Source: Streptomyces alfalfae
GTDB lineage: Bacteria; Actinomycetota; Actinomycetes; Streptomycetales; Streptomycetaceae
Assembly (NCBI RefSeq): GCF_004127445.1
Contig: NZ_QEXM01000037.1
Coordinates: 1 to 64,000, forward strand
Reading direction: 5' to 3'
DNA length: 64,000 nucleotides
Positions 10,117 through 21,000 of the stretch are shown one piece after another. A model generated the notes under the pieces. It had not been told where the DNA came from and did not search any database. It saw only the letters and a program-made list of their open reading frames with translations. Numbering within the stretch: the stretch's first letter is position 1; every line of letters starts with the position of its first letter. The translations under genes were made by a program, and so were the position numbers.

Positions 10117-10356
10117 ATGAACCAGACCCTGTCGCCCGAGCGGATACGCGCCGACGTCGCGGGGCTCCTCGACTGCGACCCCGCCGAGCTCGGCCCCGAC
10201 GACAACCTGCTCGACCACGGTCTGGACTCGGTGCGCATCATGATGCTGATCGAGCGCTGGCGCGCGGCGGGCGCGGGCGCCGTGGAGTTCCCCGACCTCG
10301 CCGAGCGGCCCGAACTGGGGCACTGGACCGCGCTCCTGACGGGCCGTGAGGCATGA
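10117..10356 (+). CDS. Stand-alone aryl carrier protein (phosphopantetheine-binding)
   Basis: 79 residues from ATG 10117. The core NLLDHGLDSVRIMMLIERWR is a carrier-protein helix II whose Ser (in GLDSVR) takes the 4'-phosphopantetheine arm. Resemblance is closest to the C-terminal ArCP domain of EntB-type isochorismatases, including the following PDLAERPELGHW segment, rather than to ordinary PCPs. There is no isochorismatase domain and no aryl-AMP ligase nearby, so loading must happen in trans. It is first in the iron-box operon and overlaps the next gene by ATGA. Inferred role: present an aryl acid (2,3-dihydroxybenzoate or salicylate) to the first condensation domain of the NRPS. Confidence 0.82.
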   Translation: MNQTLSPERIRADVAGLLDCDPAELGPDDNLLDHGLDSVRIMMLIERWRAAGAGAVEFPDLAERPELGHWTALLTGREA

Positions 10357-11201
10357 CGCGCGAGGACCACAGGCACCGCCACCTGGAGCGGATCGCCGAG
10401 GTCCGCGCGGGCCGGCACGCCGAGAAGGTCGGCTACCCGATCCAGGTGCGCGCCACCGAGGTCGTGCGCACCGCCATGGTCGGCTCCGGTCTGCTGCGCG
10501 TGACCCTCGGCGGCCCCGGCGCGCAGGGCTTCGAGGCCCACGCCCCCGACGAGCACGTGAAACTCATCTTCCCCGAACCGGACGGCTCCCTGCGCCTGCC
10601 CGAGCAGAACGGGACGATGCTGCGCTGGCCGCGGCCCTCGCCCACCTCGCGCGAGTACACCGTCCGCCGCTACGACCCGGCCACCGCCGAGATCGACATC
10701 GACATCGCCCCGCATGACGGCGGCCTCGCGTCCGACTGGGCGTCCGCCGTCGAGCCCGGCGCCGTCATCCACCTCGCGGGGCCGCCCGGCGGCCTCATCG
10801 TCCCGCACACGTACGACCGTTACCTGCTCGCGGGTGACATCACGGCACTGCCCGCCATCGCGCGGTGGCTCGAAGAACTGCCCCGCACGGCCAAGGGCTG
10901 GGCGTTCATCGAGGTCGCCGACGCCACGCAGGAGATCGAGCTCTCCGCGCCCGACGGCTTCGAGGTGCACTGGCTGCACCGCGGCGACCGTGCCCCCGGC
11001 ACCGGCGACGCCCTCGCGCGGGCCGTGACCGGGGTGACCGTGCCCGAGGGCGAGCGGCTGTACGTGTGGGCCGCGGGGGAGGCGGGGCAGATCAAGCCGC
11101 TGCGCCGCTGGGTCCGCGACGAACTGCGCCTGGACAAGGCCGACGTCGGCATCACCGGCTACTGGAAGCGGGGCGTCGCCGACTTCGACGACGACCACTG
11201 A
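10353..11201 (+). CDS. Siderophore-interacting protein (ViuB-type ferric-siderophore reductase)
   Basis: 282 residues, ATG overlapping the previous stop. The protein has an FAD-binding beta-barrel with the flavin signature REYTVRRYDPATAEIDID and a diphosphate-contacting HLAGPPGGLIVP loop. A C-terminal SIP domain contains LYVWAAGEAGQIKPLRRWVRDELRLDKADVGITGYWKRG. Family members reduce ferric iron in imported catecholate or hydroxamate complexes and release it in the cytoplasm. Its place between the carrier protein and the ABC importer supports this role. Substrate class is inferred from context. Confidence 0.9.
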   Translation: MTREDHRHRHLERIAEVRAGRHAEKVGYPIQVRATEVVRTAMVGSGLLRVTLGGPGAQGFEAHAPDEHVKLIFPEPDGSLRLPEQNGTMLRWPRPSPTSREYTVRRYDPATAEIDIDIAPHDGGLASDWASAVEPGAVIHLAGPPGGLIVPHTYDRYLLAGDITALPAIARWLEELPRTAKGWAFIEVADATQEIELSAPDGFEVHWLHRGDRAPGTGDALARAVTGVTVPEGERLYVWAAGEAGQIKPLRRWVRDELRLDKADVGITGYWKRGVADFDDDH

Positions 11202-11273
11202 CCCGCTTCCCTCCCGCACCTGCGGACCGACGTCCCCGCACCGCTCTTCCCCACCCGAACCAAGGAGTCACCC

Positions 11274-12287
11274 ATGTCCGTACGCACCATGCCCCTCCGC
11301 AGATCCTCGGCCCTGGCGGGCGCCGTGACGCTCGCCCTGGTCGTCACCGGCTGCGGCTCGTCCTCCGACGGCGGCTCGGACAAGGCCGGGGACGCCAGGA
11401 CCCGGACCTTCGCCGCCGACAACGGCAAGATCAAGATCCCGGCGAACCCCAAGCGCGTGGTCGCCACCGGCTACGCCGTGCCCGTCATGATCGAGGCGGA
11501 AGCGCCGCTCGTCGGCATCTCGTCGTGGAAGCGCGGCGAGCCGATGATGAGCAAGAAGGACCTGGCCACCTACAAGAAGCTCTCCAAGGTGGCGGGCGAG
11601 CAGGCGGCCGAGACCAACTACGAGGCCATCGCCGAGGCCGAGCCCGACCTCATCGTCATCGGCGTGCCGGCCCCCGTCCTCGGCGACATCGACATGCAGC
11701 GCCTGAAGTCCATCGCGCCCGTCGTCGCCATCGGCCCGACCGTGCCGTCCGCCTGGCGCGAGCAGTCCCGCAAGCAGGCCGACGCCGCGGGCGCGCTCAA
11801 GAAGTTCGACGCCACGCAGAAGGCGTACGAGGACAAGGCCGCGGGCCTCGCCAAGAAGTACAAGAACGTGCTGCCCGACCTGAAGCTGGGCCACATCGGC
11901 GCGTACGGAGAGGTCGCCAAGGGCACCTTCCAGCGCGAGTTCGGCGGCTCGTGGGGCACCAACATCGCCGAGGACGTCGGCGCGACGTACTACGGCAAGG
12001 TCAAGAAGCCGGGCCCCGGCTCGCGCGCGGTCAGCGAGTACCCCTCCCTGGAGGAACTGCCCGACGGGCTCGCCGAGGCCGACGCCATCACCTACTCCGT
12101 CAACGCCGACGGCAGCGTCCCCGAGTCGGTGAAGTACGTCATGGACTCCAAGCTCTGGAAGAACCTCTCGGCCGTCAAGGCCAAGAAGACCTTCCCGATC
12201 CGCTACACCGAGGCCGCGACCTACGGGCAGGCCATGCAGACCCTGGACGCGATCGACGAGTCGTTCGCGCCGCTGCTGAAGTCGTGA
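11274..12287 (+). CDS. Iron-siderophore ABC transporter substrate-binding lipoprotein (FecB/FepB type)
   Basis: 337 residues, ATG preceded by AAGGAG. The N-terminus is a lipoprotein signal: Arg-containing n-region, hydrophobic stretch, then the lipobox LVVTGCGSS, which predicts acylated Cys anchored outside the membrane. The rest is a class III periplasmic-binding fold (IPANPKRVVATGYAVPVMIEA near the start, then EAEPDLIVIG). It would capture the ferric siderophore and deliver it to the two permeases. The next gene starts on the GTGA overlap at its stop, so translation is coupled. Confidence 0.92.
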   Translation: MSVRTMPLRRSSALAGAVTLALVVTGCGSSSDGGSDKAGDARTRTFAADNGKIKIPANPKRVVATGYAVPVMIEAEAPLVGISSWKRGEPMMSKKDLATYKKLSKVAGEQAAETNYEAIAEAEPDLIVIGVPAPVLGDIDMQRLKSIAPVVAIGPTVPSAWREQSRKQADAAGALKKFDATQKAYEDKAAGLAKKYKNVLPDLKLGHIGAYGEVAKGTFQREFGGSWGTNIAEDVGATYYGKVKKPGPGSRAVSEYPSLEELPDGLAEADAITYSVNADGSVPESVKYVMDSKLWKNLSAVKAKKTFPIRYTEAATYGQAMQTLDAIDESFAPLLKS

Positions 12288-13306
12288 CCGCCGCAGGCCG
12301 CACGACGGGGGCGGCGACGACACAGCGGGGCGTGCCCCAGGCAGGGCTGCTCATCGGCGGATTCGTGCTGCTCGCGGCGATCGCCGTGGTCAGCGTCGGC
12401 GTCGGCGCCCGCTCCATCTCGCCCGTCGACGTCGTGCGCGCCCTGCTCGACCACCAGGGCACCGACGACCACGTCATCGTGCGTGACGTCCGGGCGCCCC
12501 GCGCGCTGCTCGCCGTCGCCGTGGGCGCCGCCCTCGCGGTGGCGGGCGCGCTGATCCAGACGCTGGCCCGCAACCCGCTGGCCGAACCCGGCGTCCTCGG
12601 CGTCACCGCGGGCGCCGGGTTCGCCATCACCCTCGGCTCCGGGCTCGGCTTCGCGGCCGGTCAGGCGGGCCAGCTGGGCTGCGCGGTCCTCGGTTCGGTG
12701 CTCGCGGCGCTGCTCGTCGCCACCGTCGGGCGCCGCTCGCCGCTGCGTCTCGTCCTGACCGGCGTGGCCCTGACCGCCGTTCTCACCGGCGTCGCGCTCG
12801 GCATGCGGCTGATGCTCCCCGACGTCTTCGACGTCTACCGGTTCTGGTCGGTCGGCTCGCTCGCCGCCCGCGAACAGGCGCCGCTCGTCTGGCCGTTGAC
12901 CGCCATCGTGGTGTGCCTGGTGGGCGCCCTCGCGCTGAGCAGGGCGCTCAACGCCCTGACCATGGGCGAGAGCGTGGCGCACACTCTGGGCGCCGAGGTG
13001 AACCGCGTACGGGCCATCACGCTCGTCCTCATCACCGTGCTCAGCGGCGCGGCGACGGCGGTGGCCGGGCCGATCCTCTTCGTCGGCCTCATCGTGCCGC
13101 ACCTCGTCCGCAGGATCGCCGCGGGCTCGGTGCCCTGGCTGGTCCTCCACTCGATGGTCCTCGGCCCGATCCTGCTGCTCGTCGCCGACATCGGCTCCCG
13201 GGTGCTGCTGCCCACCGGCGAGGTGCCGGTGGCCGTCGTGACCGCGTTCCTCGGCGGCCCCATGCTCATCTGGGCCGTCCGCCGCTTCGGGGAGGGATCA
13301 TTGTGA
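12284..13306 (+). CDS. FecCD-family iron-siderophore ABC permease 1
   Basis: 340 residues from the GTG at 12284, overlapping the lipoprotein stop. It is a polytopic membrane protein with about ten predicted helices and typical FecCD landmarks: VRAPRALLAVAVGAALAVAG with NPLAEPGVLG, and the cytoplasmic coupling segment near VAHTLGAEVNRVRAI before GPILFVGLIVPHLVRR. It forms a heterodimer with the next product as the importer channel. Confidence 0.92.
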   Translation: MTAAGRTTGAATTQRGVPQAGLLIGGFVLLAAIAVVSVGVGARSISPVDVVRALLDHQGTDDHVIVRDVRAPRALLAVAVGAALAVAGALIQTLARNPLAEPGVLGVTAGAGFAITLGSGLGFAAGQAGQLGCAVLGSVLAALLVATVGRRSPLRLVLTGVALTAVLTGVALGMRLMLPDVFDVYRFWSVGSLAAREQAPLVWPLTAIVVCLVGALALSRALNALTMGESVAHTLGAEVNRVRAITLVLITVLSGAATAVAGPILFVGLIVPHLVRRIAAGSVPWLVLHSMVLGPILLLVADIGSRVLLPTGEVPVAVVTAFLGGPMLIWAVRRFGEGSL

Positions 13307-14316
13307 CCGCGCTCGTACCGCTGGTGCGCGGCCGGATCAGGGTCCAACGCCGCACGATCATCCTCGTCGCCGTGCTCGTCGCCCTGATGCTGGGCCTCGG
13401 CCTGCTCGGGCTCTGCTACGGCGCCTCCTGGTCGAGCCCCGGCGAGGTGTTCGCCGCGCTGAGCGGCGCCGACCCCTCCGTGGTCATCCAGGACTGGCGC
13501 CTCCCGCGCGTCCTCGCCGCGCTGGTCTTCGGCGCCGCGCTCGGCGTCGCGGGGGCCATCTTCCAGAACCTGACCCGCAACCCGATGGGCAGCCCCGACG
13601 TCATCGGCCTCGACGCGGGCGCCTACTCCGGCGCCCTGGTGGCCCTCACCGTCCTGTCGGGCACCTCCGCCCAACTGGCCGTCGGCTCGGTGGCGGGCGG
13701 ACTCGTCGTGGCCGCCACGATCTACCTGCTCTCGTTCGACAAGGGCTTCTCCGGGCTCCGCCTGGTGGTGATCGGCATCGCCGTCAACGCGATGGTGACC
13801 GCCGTCAACTCCTGGATCGTGCTCCGCGCCGAACTGGAGGTGGCGATCGCCGCCGTCGGCTGGAGCGCGGGCTCGCTCAACGGCGTCGGCTGGGACGACC
13901 TCGGCATCCCGTTCACCGTGATCGGCGTGCTCCTCGTCGTGCTGGCCACCCAGGCGCACGCCATGCACCAGGCGTCGCTCGGTGACGCGGTCGCCTCGTC
14001 CACCGGGGTCCGCCTCGACCGGCTGCGGCTGCTCATGGTCCTCGTCGGCGTCGGCTGCACGGCCACGGTGACCGCCGTGACCGGACCCATCGTGTTCGTC
14101 GCCCTCGCCGCCCCGCAGATCGGCCGCAGGCTCGCGGGCGCCGCCGGCGTACCGCTGCTGCCCGCCGCGCTGACCGGCGCCGTGCTGCTCCAAGGAGCCG
14201 ACCTGATCGCCCAGATGCTCCTCGCGCCCGTCGCCCTCCCCGTCGGCGTGGTGAGCACCGCGATCGGCGGCTGTTACCTGATCTGGCTGCTGACCAAGGA
14301 GGTGAGGCGCGCGTGA
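13303..14316 (+). CDS. FecCD-family iron-siderophore ABC permease 2
   Basis: 337 residues from the GTG at 13303, again a GTGA overlap. FecCD landmarks are WRLPRVLAALVFGAALGVAG, NPMGSPDVIGLDAGAYSG and the C-terminal GPIVFVALAAPQIGRRLAG. The long hydrophobic helices are characteristic of this family. It is paired with the preceding permease and the following ATPase; all are cotranscribed and translationally coupled. Confidence 0.92.
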   Translation: MTALVPLVRGRIRVQRRTIILVAVLVALMLGLGLLGLCYGASWSSPGEVFAALSGADPSVVIQDWRLPRVLAALVFGAALGVAGAIFQNLTRNPMGSPDVIGLDAGAYSGALVALTVLSGTSAQLAVGSVAGGLVVAATIYLLSFDKGFSGLRLVVIGIAVNAMVTAVNSWIVLRAELEVAIAAVGWSAGSLNGVGWDDLGIPFTVIGVLLVVLATQAHAMHQASLGDAVASSTGVRLDRLRLLMVLVGVGCTATVTAVTGPIVFVALAAPQIGRRLAGAAGVPLLPAALTGAVLLQGADLIAQMLLAPVALPVGVVSTAIGGCYLIWLLTKEVRRA

Positions 14317-15098
14317 GCGCACGCCTGACCGCGCGGGACATCACCCTGCGCTACGGAGACCGGGTGGTCTCCACACGGCTGGACCTGGATGTGCCCGACG
14401 GCGCGTTCACCGCCATCGTGGGGCCCAACGCCTGTGGCAAGTCCACCCTGCTGCGCGCGCTCGTGCGGCTGCTGCGCCCCGCGTCGGGGCAGGTGGAGCT
14501 GGACGGCCGCGAGGTCGGCGGTTACCCCGCCAAGGCGCTGGCCAAGCAGCTCGGCTTCCTGCCGCAGGACCCGCTGGCCCCCGACGACATCAAGGTCCGC
14601 CAGCTGGTGGGCCGCGGACGCTTCCCCCACCAGTCGATGCTGGCCCTGTGGTCGGCGGCCGACGAGGACGCCGTCACCGGCGCCATGGAGGCCGCGGGCG
14701 TCGCCGACCTGGGCGACCGCCCCGTCCAGGAACTGTCCGGCGGCCAGCGCCAGCGGGTGTGGATGGCGATGGTCCTCGCCCAGGAGACGCCCTACCTGCT
14801 CCTGGACGAGCCGACGTCGTTCCTGGACATCACCCACCAGTACCAACTCCTCGGCCTGCTCGCAAAGTTGCGCGACGAGGGCCGCACGGTCATCGCCGTG
14901 CTGCACGACATCAACCAGGCGTGCCGCTTCGCCGACCACCTGGTGGCCATGAAGGACGGCCGGATCGTCGCCGAGGGCGACCCCACCGACGTGGTGGACG
15001 CCGCGCTGATCAAGGACGTGTTCGACCTGCCGAGCATCGTCGTCCCCGACCCGGTGACGGACACGCCGATGGTCGTCCCCACCCTGCAAGGAGAGTGA
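14313..15098 (+). CDS. Iron-siderophore ABC transporter ATPase (FecE/FepC type)
   Basis: 261 residues, GTG start overlapping the permease stop. All nucleotide-binding motifs are intact: Walker A GPNACGKST, Q-loop FLPQDPLAPDD, signature ELSGGQRQRVWMAMVLAQ, Walker B LLLDEPTSFLD and the switch His in VLHDINQACRF. It powers ferric-siderophore import with the two FecCD permeases. The NRPS gene begins 1 bp after its stop. Confidence 0.95.
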   Translation: MSARLTARDITLRYGDRVVSTRLDLDVPDGAFTAIVGPNACGKSTLLRALVRLLRPASGQVELDGREVGGYPAKALAKQLGFLPQDPLAPDDIKVRQLVGRGRFPHQSMLALWSAADEDAVTGAMEAAGVADLGDRPVQELSGGQRQRVWMAMVLAQETPYLLLDEPTSFLDITHQYQLLGLLAKLRDEGRTVIAVLHDINQACRFADHLVAMKDGRIVAEGDPTDVVDAALIKDVFDLPSIVVPDPVTDTPMVVPTLQGE

Positions 15099-15099
15099 C

Positions 15100-18000
15100 T
15101 TGAGCACCACAGGCGCGTCCTCGGACCGACTGCTCGCCCTGACCAGCGCCCAGCAGGGCATCTGGAACGCCCAACGCCTCGAACCGGACTCGCCGTACTA
15201 CGTCGTCGGCGACGTCATCGAGATATCCGGCGGCGCGAGCGGCACGGACGGCGGCGGCAGCGGAGACGGTACGCCGGTCGACGTCGACGCGCTGGTGGAG
15301 GCCGTGCGGGCCACCACCGAAGAGGCCGAGACGCTGCGTCTGCGGGTGTACGACACGCCGGAAGGCCCGCGCCAGCGGGTCGGTGACGAGCCGGTCGAGC
15401 CGCCCCGGGTCGTCGACCTCAGCGGCGAGGTGGACCCCCGTGCCGCGGCGCACGCGTTCGTCACGGCCGAGCGGGCGCGGGCGGGCGAGGCGTGCCGCGG
15501 GATGGTGGACCGGCCGCTGTACGCGCGGACCGTCATCAAGCTCTCCGACCACGAGGTCTGGTACACCCAGCTCGGCCACCACCTGATCTTCGACGGCTAC
15601 ACCGCCGCGATGCTCGCCCGCCGCACCGCCGCCCGCTACACGGCCCTCGTGCGCGGCGCCGAGCCCCGGCCCTCGGCCTTCGGGGACTTCGCCGCCCTCG
15701 TCGCCGCCGACCAGGAGTACCGCGCGAGCGACCGCTTCGCCGAGGACCGCGCCTACTGGGTCGAGCGGTTCACCCCGCTCCCCGAACTCGGCGACACCGA
15801 CACGGCCGCGGGCCCGCCCGACCGCACCCTGACCGCCCGCGCCGTCCTGCCGCCCGAGGAGACGGCACGGCTGCGCGCGTTCGCCGACCGCGCGGGCGTC
15901 ACCTGGGGCGAGGCGCTGATCGCCGGATACGCCGCGTTCCTGCACCGGGTCCTCGGCGGCGCCGACGTGGTCTTCGCGCTGCCGCTGATGTGCCGTACGG
16001 GCTCCACCGAGTTGCGCACCCCCGCCATGGCCGTCAACGTGCTGCCCCTGCGGGTGACCGTGCGCCCCGAGGACGGCCTCGCCGAGGTGGGCCGGCGCGT
16101 CGCCGACGCCATGCGCGAGATGCGCGACCACCAGCGCTACCGGGGCGAGGACCTGCCGCGTGACCTCGGCGTGCCCGGCGCGGGCGCGCTGCTGCACGGC
16201 CGCGGCGTCAACCTCAAGGCGTTCGACCTCACCCTCGACTTCGCGGGCGCCACCGGCGTCATGCGCAACGTCGCCGGCGGCCCGCCGGAGGACATGGGCC
16301 TGAGCGTCCTGCCGACCCGCGACGGCGGCCTCCTGTTCGGCTTCGAGGTCGACGCGCGCACCAGCGACCAGGCCGCCGTCGACGCCAAGCTGGCCGGTCT
16401 GCGCGCCCTGCTCACCGGGCTCACCGACGGCCTGCCGGTGGGGCGGATCGCCCTGACCGACGACGCGGACGGCATCCTCGCCGACCGGACGCCGCCCGCC
16501 CTGCCGGGCACCCCGGTGGACGTGCCGGCCGCCTTCGACGCGATGGCCGCCGCCGACCCCGGCCGCACCGCCCTCCTCTGCGGCGACGAGCGGTACACCG
16601 CCGGGGAGCTGGCGAGCCGCGTACACCGTCTCGCCCGTGCGCTGCGGGCCCGCGGCATCGGCCCCGACGACGTGGTGGCCCTCGCGCTGCCCCGCTCCGC
16701 CGACGCCGTCGTCGCCCTCCTCGCCGTCATGGACGCGGGCGCCGCGTTCCTGCCGCTGGACGCCGCCCACCCCGCCGAGCGGCTGCGCGAGCTGATCGCC
16801 GACACCCGCCCCGCGCTCGTCGTGACCGACGGCACGGTCGACGGACTCCCGTGGGCCGCCCTGCTCGACGAGGCCGCGACGCTGTCCGGCGCACCCCTCA
16901 CGGCCGCCGACCTCGCCGCGCCCCGCCACCCCGAACACCTCGCCTACGTGATCCACACCTCCGGTTCGACCGGCCGCCCCAAGGGCGTCCTCGGCCGGGT
17001 CGGCGGCCTCGCCGCCCTCCTGCACCACCAGCGCTCCACGGTCGTCGCCGAGGTCGAGCGGACCGCGGGCCGACGCCTGCGCGCCTCGCACACCTACTCC
17101 TTCGCCTTCGACTCCGCCTTCGAGCACCTGATCTGGCTGCTCTGCGGCCACGAACTCCACGTGTACGACGCCGAGACCACCCGCGACGCCGACGACCTGC
17201 TCGCCGCGTACGTCCGCGACGGCATCGACATCATCGACACCACGCCGTCGATGGCCGCCCCCCTGCTCGACAACGGCCTCCTCGGCCTGCGGCCCCGGCT
17301 CCTCGTCCTCGGCGGCGAGGCCACCCCGCCCGCCCTGTGGCGCCGTATCACCGAGGCGGGCATCAACGCGCGCAACATGTACGGGCCCACCGAGGCCACC
17401 GTGACCAGCACCGTCGCGCGCGTCGACGGCGAGGAGCCGACCATCGGCCACCCCCTCGCGGGTACCCGCGTCCACCTCCTGGACAACGCCCTCCAACCGG
17501 TCCCGCACGGCACAGCGGGCGAGCTGTACCTGGCGGGACCGCACCTGGCCCGCGGCTACCTCGGCAGGCCGGGGGCGAGCGCCGAGCGCTTCGTCGCCGA
17601 CCCCTTCGGCGCGCCGGGAGCGCGCATGTACCGCACCGGCGACCTCGGCCGCTGGGTGCCGGGACGCGGCCTTCAGTACCTGGGCCGCGGCGACGGCCAG
17701 GTCAAGATCCGCGGCCACCGCGTGGAGACCGGCGAGGTCGAGGCCGCCCTCGGCGCGGTCCCCGGCGTCACCTCGGCGGCCGCGGCCGTGCGCGGTGGCC
17801 GCCTCGTCGGCTACGTCGTCTCCACCTCGGTCACCGCCGAAGCGGTGCGCGCCCGGCTCGCCGAGCGGCTGCCGGAGCACATGGTCCCCGCGGCCGTGGT
17901 GGTCCTCGACGAACTCCCCGTCACCACCAACGGCAAGCTCGACCGCGCCGCCCTGCCCGCGCCCGCGTCGTCCGGCGGCGGCCGCGAGCCGAGCACCGAC

Positions 18001-21000
18001 AACGAGCGGCTGCTCTGCGCCGTCCTCGCCGAGGTCTTCGAGACCGACCGGGTCGGCGTGGACGACGACTTCTTCGCCCTGGGCGGCGACAGCATCACCG
18101 CCATCACCATCAGCAGCCGGCTGCGGGCCAAGGGCATCGCACTGCGGCCGCGCGACCTCCTCGCCCGCCGCAGCTTCGCCGCCCTCGCGGCCTCCGCGAA
18201 GCCGGTGGAGAACGCCACGGAGCAGGTGGACGACGCGACCGGGCCCGTGCCCGCACCGCCGATCGTGCGCGGCCTGCTCGACCCCCACCCGGACGTCGGC
18301 ACCGTCGCCGGATACGCCCAGTGGACCGCCCTGCGTGTCGACGGACTCGCCGTGACCGACCTCGTGGCGGGCGTGCGCACCGTGCTCGACCACCACGACG
18401 CGCTGCGCCTGCGCGTGGCCGACTGCCTGGAGGTGCTGCCGCGCGGCACCGTGCCGGCCGACGTGCGCGAGGTCGGCGCCGCGGACGTGGCATCGCTCGC
18501 CCGGAACCTCGCCGCCGAACTCGACCCGCTCACGGGCGACTTGCTGCGCGTGGCCCTCGTCCGCACCCGCGAGGGCGAACCCGACCGGCTCGTCGTCGTC
18601 GTGCACCACCTCGCCATGGACGGCGTGTCCTGGCGGGTCCTCCTGCCCGACCTGCACACCGCCTGCACGGGGGGCGCCCTCGACCCGGCGGGTACGTCCT
18701 GGCGGCGCCACGCACGGCTCCTCGACGAGCAGGGCCGCACCGGAGCGCGCCGGGGCGAACTCGACCACTGGCGCACCGCCCTCGCCTCCGCGACCCGTAT
18801 CGGCGCACGACGCCTCGACCCGGCGCGGGACACCGTCGCCACGGCCCACCGCTCGGTCACCGTCGCCTCGCCCGAGGCCACCGAGGCGGTGCTGACGACC
18901 CTGCCCGCGGCCTACCGCGCCGGCGTCGACGAAGTGCTCCTCGCCGTGCTCGTCCTGGCCCTGCGCGAACACGGCGTCGACGGCGACGCGCTGACCGTCA
19001 CCATGGAGGGCCACGGCCGCGAACACCTCGACCTGGCCCGCACCGTCGGCTGGTTCACCAGCGAGTACCCGGTGCGCGTCCCCGCGGCCGGCGACGCCGG
19101 CCGGGTGCTGCGCGCGGCCAAGGAGGCCCGGCGCGCCGTCCCCGACGGCGGCATCGGCTACGGAGTGCTGCGCTGCCTGGACCCGGCGGTCGACGAGGAG
19201 TTCAGGAACGTGCCGGCACCGGACGTGCTCCTGAACTACCTCGGCCGGTTCGCCCCGCTCGCCGCGGCCGGCTGGCGGCTGCCGGAGCGGGACGCCTTCG
19301 CGGTGACCGAACCGGACGCCAAGGCCCTGGAGCAGGTCCTCGCCCTCAACTGCTTCGTCCACGAGGAGGGCGCGCCCCGGCTCGCCGTCGAGTGGACGGC
19401 CGCGACCGAGGTCTTCGGCGCCGACGCCGTCGAGGCGCTGCAGGAGGCCTGGGGCAGGGCCCTGGAGGCGCTGGCCGAGCACGCGAGGCACACCTCGGGC
19501 GGGCTCACCCCCTCGGACCTGCCGCTGGTCGGCCTCGACCAGGCCGCCATCGACGTACTCGAACACACCGACGGCGCCGGCCGTATCGCCGACGTCCTGC
19601 CCGCCACACCCCTCCAGGTCGGGCTCTCCTTCCACACCCTGGTCCGCGACGACCCCGAAACGGACGTCTACGTCGTCCAGGCCGTGACGACCCTCGTCGG
19701 CGAGCTGGTGCCGGAGCGGATGGCCGAGGCCGCGCGTGAACTCCTGCGCCGCCACCCCGCCCTGCGCGTGTACCTGGCCCAGGCCGGGGACGACGTGGTG
19801 CAGGTGATCCCCGCCGACGTCGCCCTGGACTTCCGGCGGGACGACCGGTTCGAGGACGCCGTCCGCGCCGAACTCGCGCGCCCCTTCGACCCGGCACGGC
19901 CACCGCTGCTCCGCTTCCTGCTCTCCCGCGTCGGCCCCGCCGAGCACAAGCTGGTCATCACCAACCACCACGCCCTGCTCGACGGCTGGTCGATGCCGCT
20001 GGTCGGCCGCACCCTCCTCGCCCTCTACGCCGAACTGAGCGGCGGGCCCGCGGCCCCCGTCGCCCCGCCGCTGTCCGAGTACTTCCGCTGGCTCGCGGGC
20101 CGCGACCGCGAGGCGTCGCTGAACGTGTGGCGGGACGCCCTGGCCGGCGTCGACGAGGCGACGCGCCTCGCGCCCGCGAGCACCGGGACCGGCGTCGAGC
20201 GGCCCGGCCGCGTCAGCGTCGGACTCGGGCAGGAGTTCAGCGACCGGCTGCGCTCGTTCGCCCGTGAGCGGGGCGTCACCCTGACCACGGTGCTCCAGAC
20301 GGCCTGGGGCCTGCTGCTCGGCAGGCTCACCGGGAGCCGTGACGTCGTGTTCGGCTGCCCGGTCTCCGGGCGGCCCGCCGAGGTCGACGGGGTCGAGTCG
20401 ATGATCGGCCAGCTCGGCACCACCATCCCGGTGCGCGTGCGGCACACCCCGGACCGCACCGCCGCCGACCTCCTCGCGGACGTGCACGCCGAGAGCGTGG
20501 CGCTCGCCGACCACCACCACGTCGGCCTGCCCGAGATCCAGCGGGCGACCGGCGTCGGCGAACTCTTCGACACCATGCTGGTGATGGAGAACTTCCCGCT
20601 GTCCAGCAGGAAGCGCACCCCGCTCGCCCCCGGCCTCGACCTGGCGGGCGTGGACATCACCGACGCCACGCACTACGCGCTGACCGTCATCGTCATCCCC
20701 GACGACGAGATCACCATCGGCCTCGGCTACCAGCCGCGCGCCTTCACCGAGTCGACCGTGGAGGACTACGGCCGCTGGCTGGTCAACCTCCTGCGGGAGA
20801 TCGTCGACGACCCGGCGCGGCCCGCGCTCCGGCTGCCCGCGCTCGACCCCGCCGAGCGCGAGCGGGCACTGCGCTCGGGCACCGAGACCGTCGCCGCCAA
20901 GGAACGCGGCCACTGGCTGGCGGAGTTCGCCGCCCGGGTCCGCCACAAGCCCGACGCCGAGGCCCTGGTCTGCCGCGACCGCAGCCTCACCTACGCGGAA

